64,000 nt of DNA from Pedobacter fastidiosus. GTDB taxonomy: Bacteria > Bacteroidota > Bacteroidia > Sphingobacteriales > Sphingobacteriaceae. The notes under the pieces are model-generated. The model was not told the origin of the DNA and ran no database searches. It saw nothing but the letters and a program-made list of their open reading frames with translations. Below, one piece after another: positions 62,408 to 64,000 of this stretch. The position numbers and the translations under genes are program-made. Every line of letters begins with the position of its first letter. The stretch's first letter is position 1. The stretch spans positions 1 to 64,000 of the forward strand of contig NZ_JACRYL010000023.1 of NCBI RefSeq assembly GCF_014306625.1. The letters run 5' to 3'.

Positions 62408-63016
62408 ATGGGGATAGACCAAAAATTTGAATCGGATTTGGACGCTTTTAAAAAAGCCTGCCTTCGGATATTGCCAAGTCTTCAACCGGCCGACTTTGAT
62501 TTGATTATGCCGTACCTGCATCGTAGATATTATGATAAGGGAGATTTGATATTGAGTGCCAACGAGGTGTGCGAGAAAATATTTTTCCTAAATACAGGGT
62601 TTGTACGGATGTACTATCTAGATGATAACGGAAATCAGATCAATTACAGGTTTACAGAAAGCGGTAACTTTTTTGTTGATTTTCAGAGTTTTCTTACCAA
62701 GAAACCTTCCCGTTTCTATTGGGAGGCCATGCAGAAGATAGAAGTGATCACCATTGTTGACCAAGCCGTACAGGAAATTTATCTGGCCTCAAATACCTGG
62801 AACAACTTCGGGAGGCTGATGGCTGAACAGGTCTACCTACAACTTAATGAAAGGGTAGAAATGTTGCTTTTTATGCAGCCCGAAGCGCGTTACCTTCAGA
62901 TGCTATCAAAATATCCAAACATTACCAATCAGCTTCCCCAACTGCACATCGCTTCCTACCTGGGAATTAAGCCTGAAACACTCAGTCGGATTCGGAAAAG
63001 AATAGTTAAGCGCTGA
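62408..63016 (+). CDS. Crp/Fnr-family transcriptional regulator
   Basis: From ATG at 62408 (MGIDQKF) the product is 202 residues; an in-frame ATG at 62363 would add 15. The cyclic-nucleotide-binding-like beta-roll (YYDKGDLILSANEVCEKIFFLNTGFVRMYYLDDNGNQI) and dimer helix are clear. The C-terminal winged helix is short (QLHIASYLGIKPETLSRIRKRIV), as in many Bacteroidota Crp-like proteins. It probably regulates the two genes that follow within 70 bp. The effector is unknown. Confidence 0.87.
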   Translation: MGIDQKFESDLDAFKKACLRILPSLQPADFDLIMPYLHRRYYDKGDLILSANEVCEKIFFLNTGFVRMYYLDDNGNQINYRFTESGNFFVDFQSFLTKKPSRFYWEAMQKIEVITIVDQAVQEIYLASNTWNNFGRLMAEQVYLQLNERVEMLLFMQPEARYLQMLSKYPNITNQLPQLHIASYLGIKPETLSRIRKRIVKR

Positions 63017-63084
63017 TTTCTTGACCGAAGTCAATGGACGACTGGAGCGTAAGGGATAATTTTGCCGTACAAATAAAATAAAAA

Positions 63085-63426
63085 ATGGTAAAATTTTCAA
63101 TTTTCTTGCGCAAACACCCAAAAATGAGTCATGATGAATTTGTACTCTATCACAAAACTATTCATGCCAAACTGTTTACATCCTTAAAAGTAGTCAAGGA
63201 ACATGTAAAAAGGTATGTCCAATGCCACGCCCTAACTGTTTCGATCCCTGGTTTTCCCGAGATGTATTATGATGGAATAACAGAGCTCTGGTTTAGTGAT
63301 GAAGAATCAATTGTCAAGGTTTTTGGCGCAGATGAATACCTGAAATTGGTAAGGCCCGATGAAGAAAAATTCATTGCCATGAATGAATGCAGCTTTTTGA
63401 TCACAAGGGAAAATCCAGTAATCTAA
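63085..63426 (+). CDS. EthD-family small protein
   Basis: The 113-residue protein matches the EthD dimeric alpha-beta barrel: MVKFSIFLRKHPKMSHDEFVLYHKTIHAKL, with the central VKRYVQCHALT strand and YYDGITELWFSDEE. EthD proteins occur with ether- or polyketide-degrading oxidations, often with unknown catalytic role. It lies 68 bp after the Crp/Fnr-type gene and 15 bp before the next gene, so the three may form a unit. Confidence 0.85.
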   Translation: MVKFSIFLRKHPKMSHDEFVLYHKTIHAKLFTSLKVVKEHVKRYVQCHALTVSIPGFPEMYYDGITELWFSDEESIVKVFGADEYLKLVRPDEEKFIAMNECSFLITRENPVI

Positions 63427-63441
63427 AATACAATTTAACTC

Positions 63442-63951
63442 ATGGAGAAATTTACATTTCAAGGGAACATCAACCTTCCGGTAGAGCAGATCGATCTATA
63501 TGACTGGCTCATCAATATTACAGAAAACGACTACAAAAGTTTTTCAAAAGCCCATAGGGCATTAGGCCTAACCAAAATTGATGGTGTGGAAGGCATGATA
63601 AATGTGGAAAGTATTGGCGGGAATTTATTGGTGCAACATTACAAAATACAGGAAAGGCAAAATCATCTGTTAACGCTTTACTCCCAAAAATCAGACGCTT
63701 ACCTTTTTCATTTGGTGAAAGTAGCTGTTGGGGTTGAATGGAAAATGTCGGTTAAGAAGAAGGATGGGGCGAGTAGTGTCTTTAGCTGCGAAATAGGAGT
63801 AGCCTATCCAAATAAGTTGCTTAAAATAGCATCGTTGTTGGTGGCTGGCCGTTATTTTTTGCGAAAGCACATTAATGAAGAGGGACCGCTGTTCGCTAAA
63901 AGTATTGAACAAAAATTTGGGAAATGTGTTGGCCTTGCTGAGCTATTATGA
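63442..63951 (+). CDS. Hypothetical protein, possibly SRPBCC-like
   Basis: The 169-residue protein is soluble. It has features of a small alpha-beta fold (FQGNINLPVEQIDLYDWLINITENDYKSFSKAHRALGLTK, GMINVESIGGNLLVQHYKIQ, WKMSVKKKDGASSVFSCEIGVAYPNKL) and a C-terminal helix. The strand pattern resembles SRPBCC ligand-binding proteins, but I cannot assign a family. It begins 15 bp after the EthD gene, so they are co-transcribed, and it may act on the same compound. Confidence 0.6.
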   Translation: MEKFTFQGNINLPVEQIDLYDWLINITENDYKSFSKAHRALGLTKIDGVEGMINVESIGGNLLVQHYKIQERQNHLLTLYSQKSDAYLFHLVKVAVGVEWKMSVKKKDGASSVFSCEIGVAYPNKLLKIASLLVAGRYFLRKHINEEGPLFAKSIEQKFGKCVGLAELL

Positions 63952-64000
63952 GATTGCCCTCATCGAATGTGAGCTCGATGGGATCATTGGAAAATCCCAT

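Noticed and set aside
1-64000. CRISPR array, tRNA or rRNA genes, insertion sequences or prophage
   Set aside because: No regularly spaced repeats, cloverleaf-like sequences, transposase or phage structural proteins were found on reading both strands.

Overview
The window looks like a chromosome segment of a member of the Bacteroidota, most likely Sphingobacteriaceae and Pedobacter-like. The reasons are AT-rich DNA, a FecI-type sigma / FecR / SusC / SusD unit, several TlpA-like thioredoxins with DUF4369-type N-termini, a hybrid two-component regulator with a 7TMR-DISM sensor, DUF892/CsbD/DUF3072 stress proteins, short AT-rich leaders without clear Shine-Dalgarno sequences, and intergenic hairpins typical of these genomes. 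I saw no tRNA, rRNA, CRISPR array, insertion sequence or prophage. The genus is inferred from gene content only.

Layout. 0.4-6 kb: an Mpo1-like protein and a HAD phosphatase, then two tandem PQQ-type sugar dehydrogenase / cytochrome c fusions, one of them frameshifted. 5.8-10.2 kb: a 60-residue SH3-like protein, a cold-shock-like protein, a GAF protein and a large PAS histidine kinase. 10.4-19.9 kb: an ECF sigma / FecR / SusC (with STN domain) / SusD / two-TlpA locus, probably switched on by its own ligand. 20-28.6 kb: a regulatory and stress block with two similar ECF sigma factors lacking anti-sigma genes, three response regulators, a histidine kinase, a ferritin-like DUF892 protein with a histone-like tail, and a second SH3-like / cold-shock pair. 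28.8-35.4 kb: one operon with a mercuric-reductase-like flavoprotein, an OpuC/EgtUV-type ABC transporter, EgtB, EgtD and a DinB protein. 35.5-47 kb: VOC protein, di-haem peroxidase, hybrid two-component regulator, SGNH esterase, TlpA protein, and a YncE/phosphoesterase fusion with a barrel-like partner. 47-64 kb: an SLC13/ArsB-like pump with an MFS transporter, a TspO-like protein, an envelope/stress block (CsbD, OmpA, beta-barrel, membrane proteins), a histidine kinase with a LytTR regulator, DUF3072, and a right-hand group of AraC, quinone-oxidoreductase-like, Crp/Fnr and EthD genes.

The most interesting unit is the ergothioneine operon at 28.8-35.4 kb. EgtD and EgtB make the first two committed steps of ergothioneine synthesis. 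The linked ABC transporter belongs to the betaine/ergothioneine family and could move the same compound. The flavoprotein is a plausible reductase for ergothioneine disulfide or a related disulfide. Two features stand out: the binding-protein domain fused to the permease appears circularly permuted, and the gene carries an in-frame TAA about 70 codons before its expected end, which overlaps the egtB start codon. Other leads are a candidate antisense small RNA in the susC leader, a second candidate small RNA near 27.9 kb, a composition mosaic inside susC-susD, and the twice-repeated SH3-like / cold-shock gene pair.
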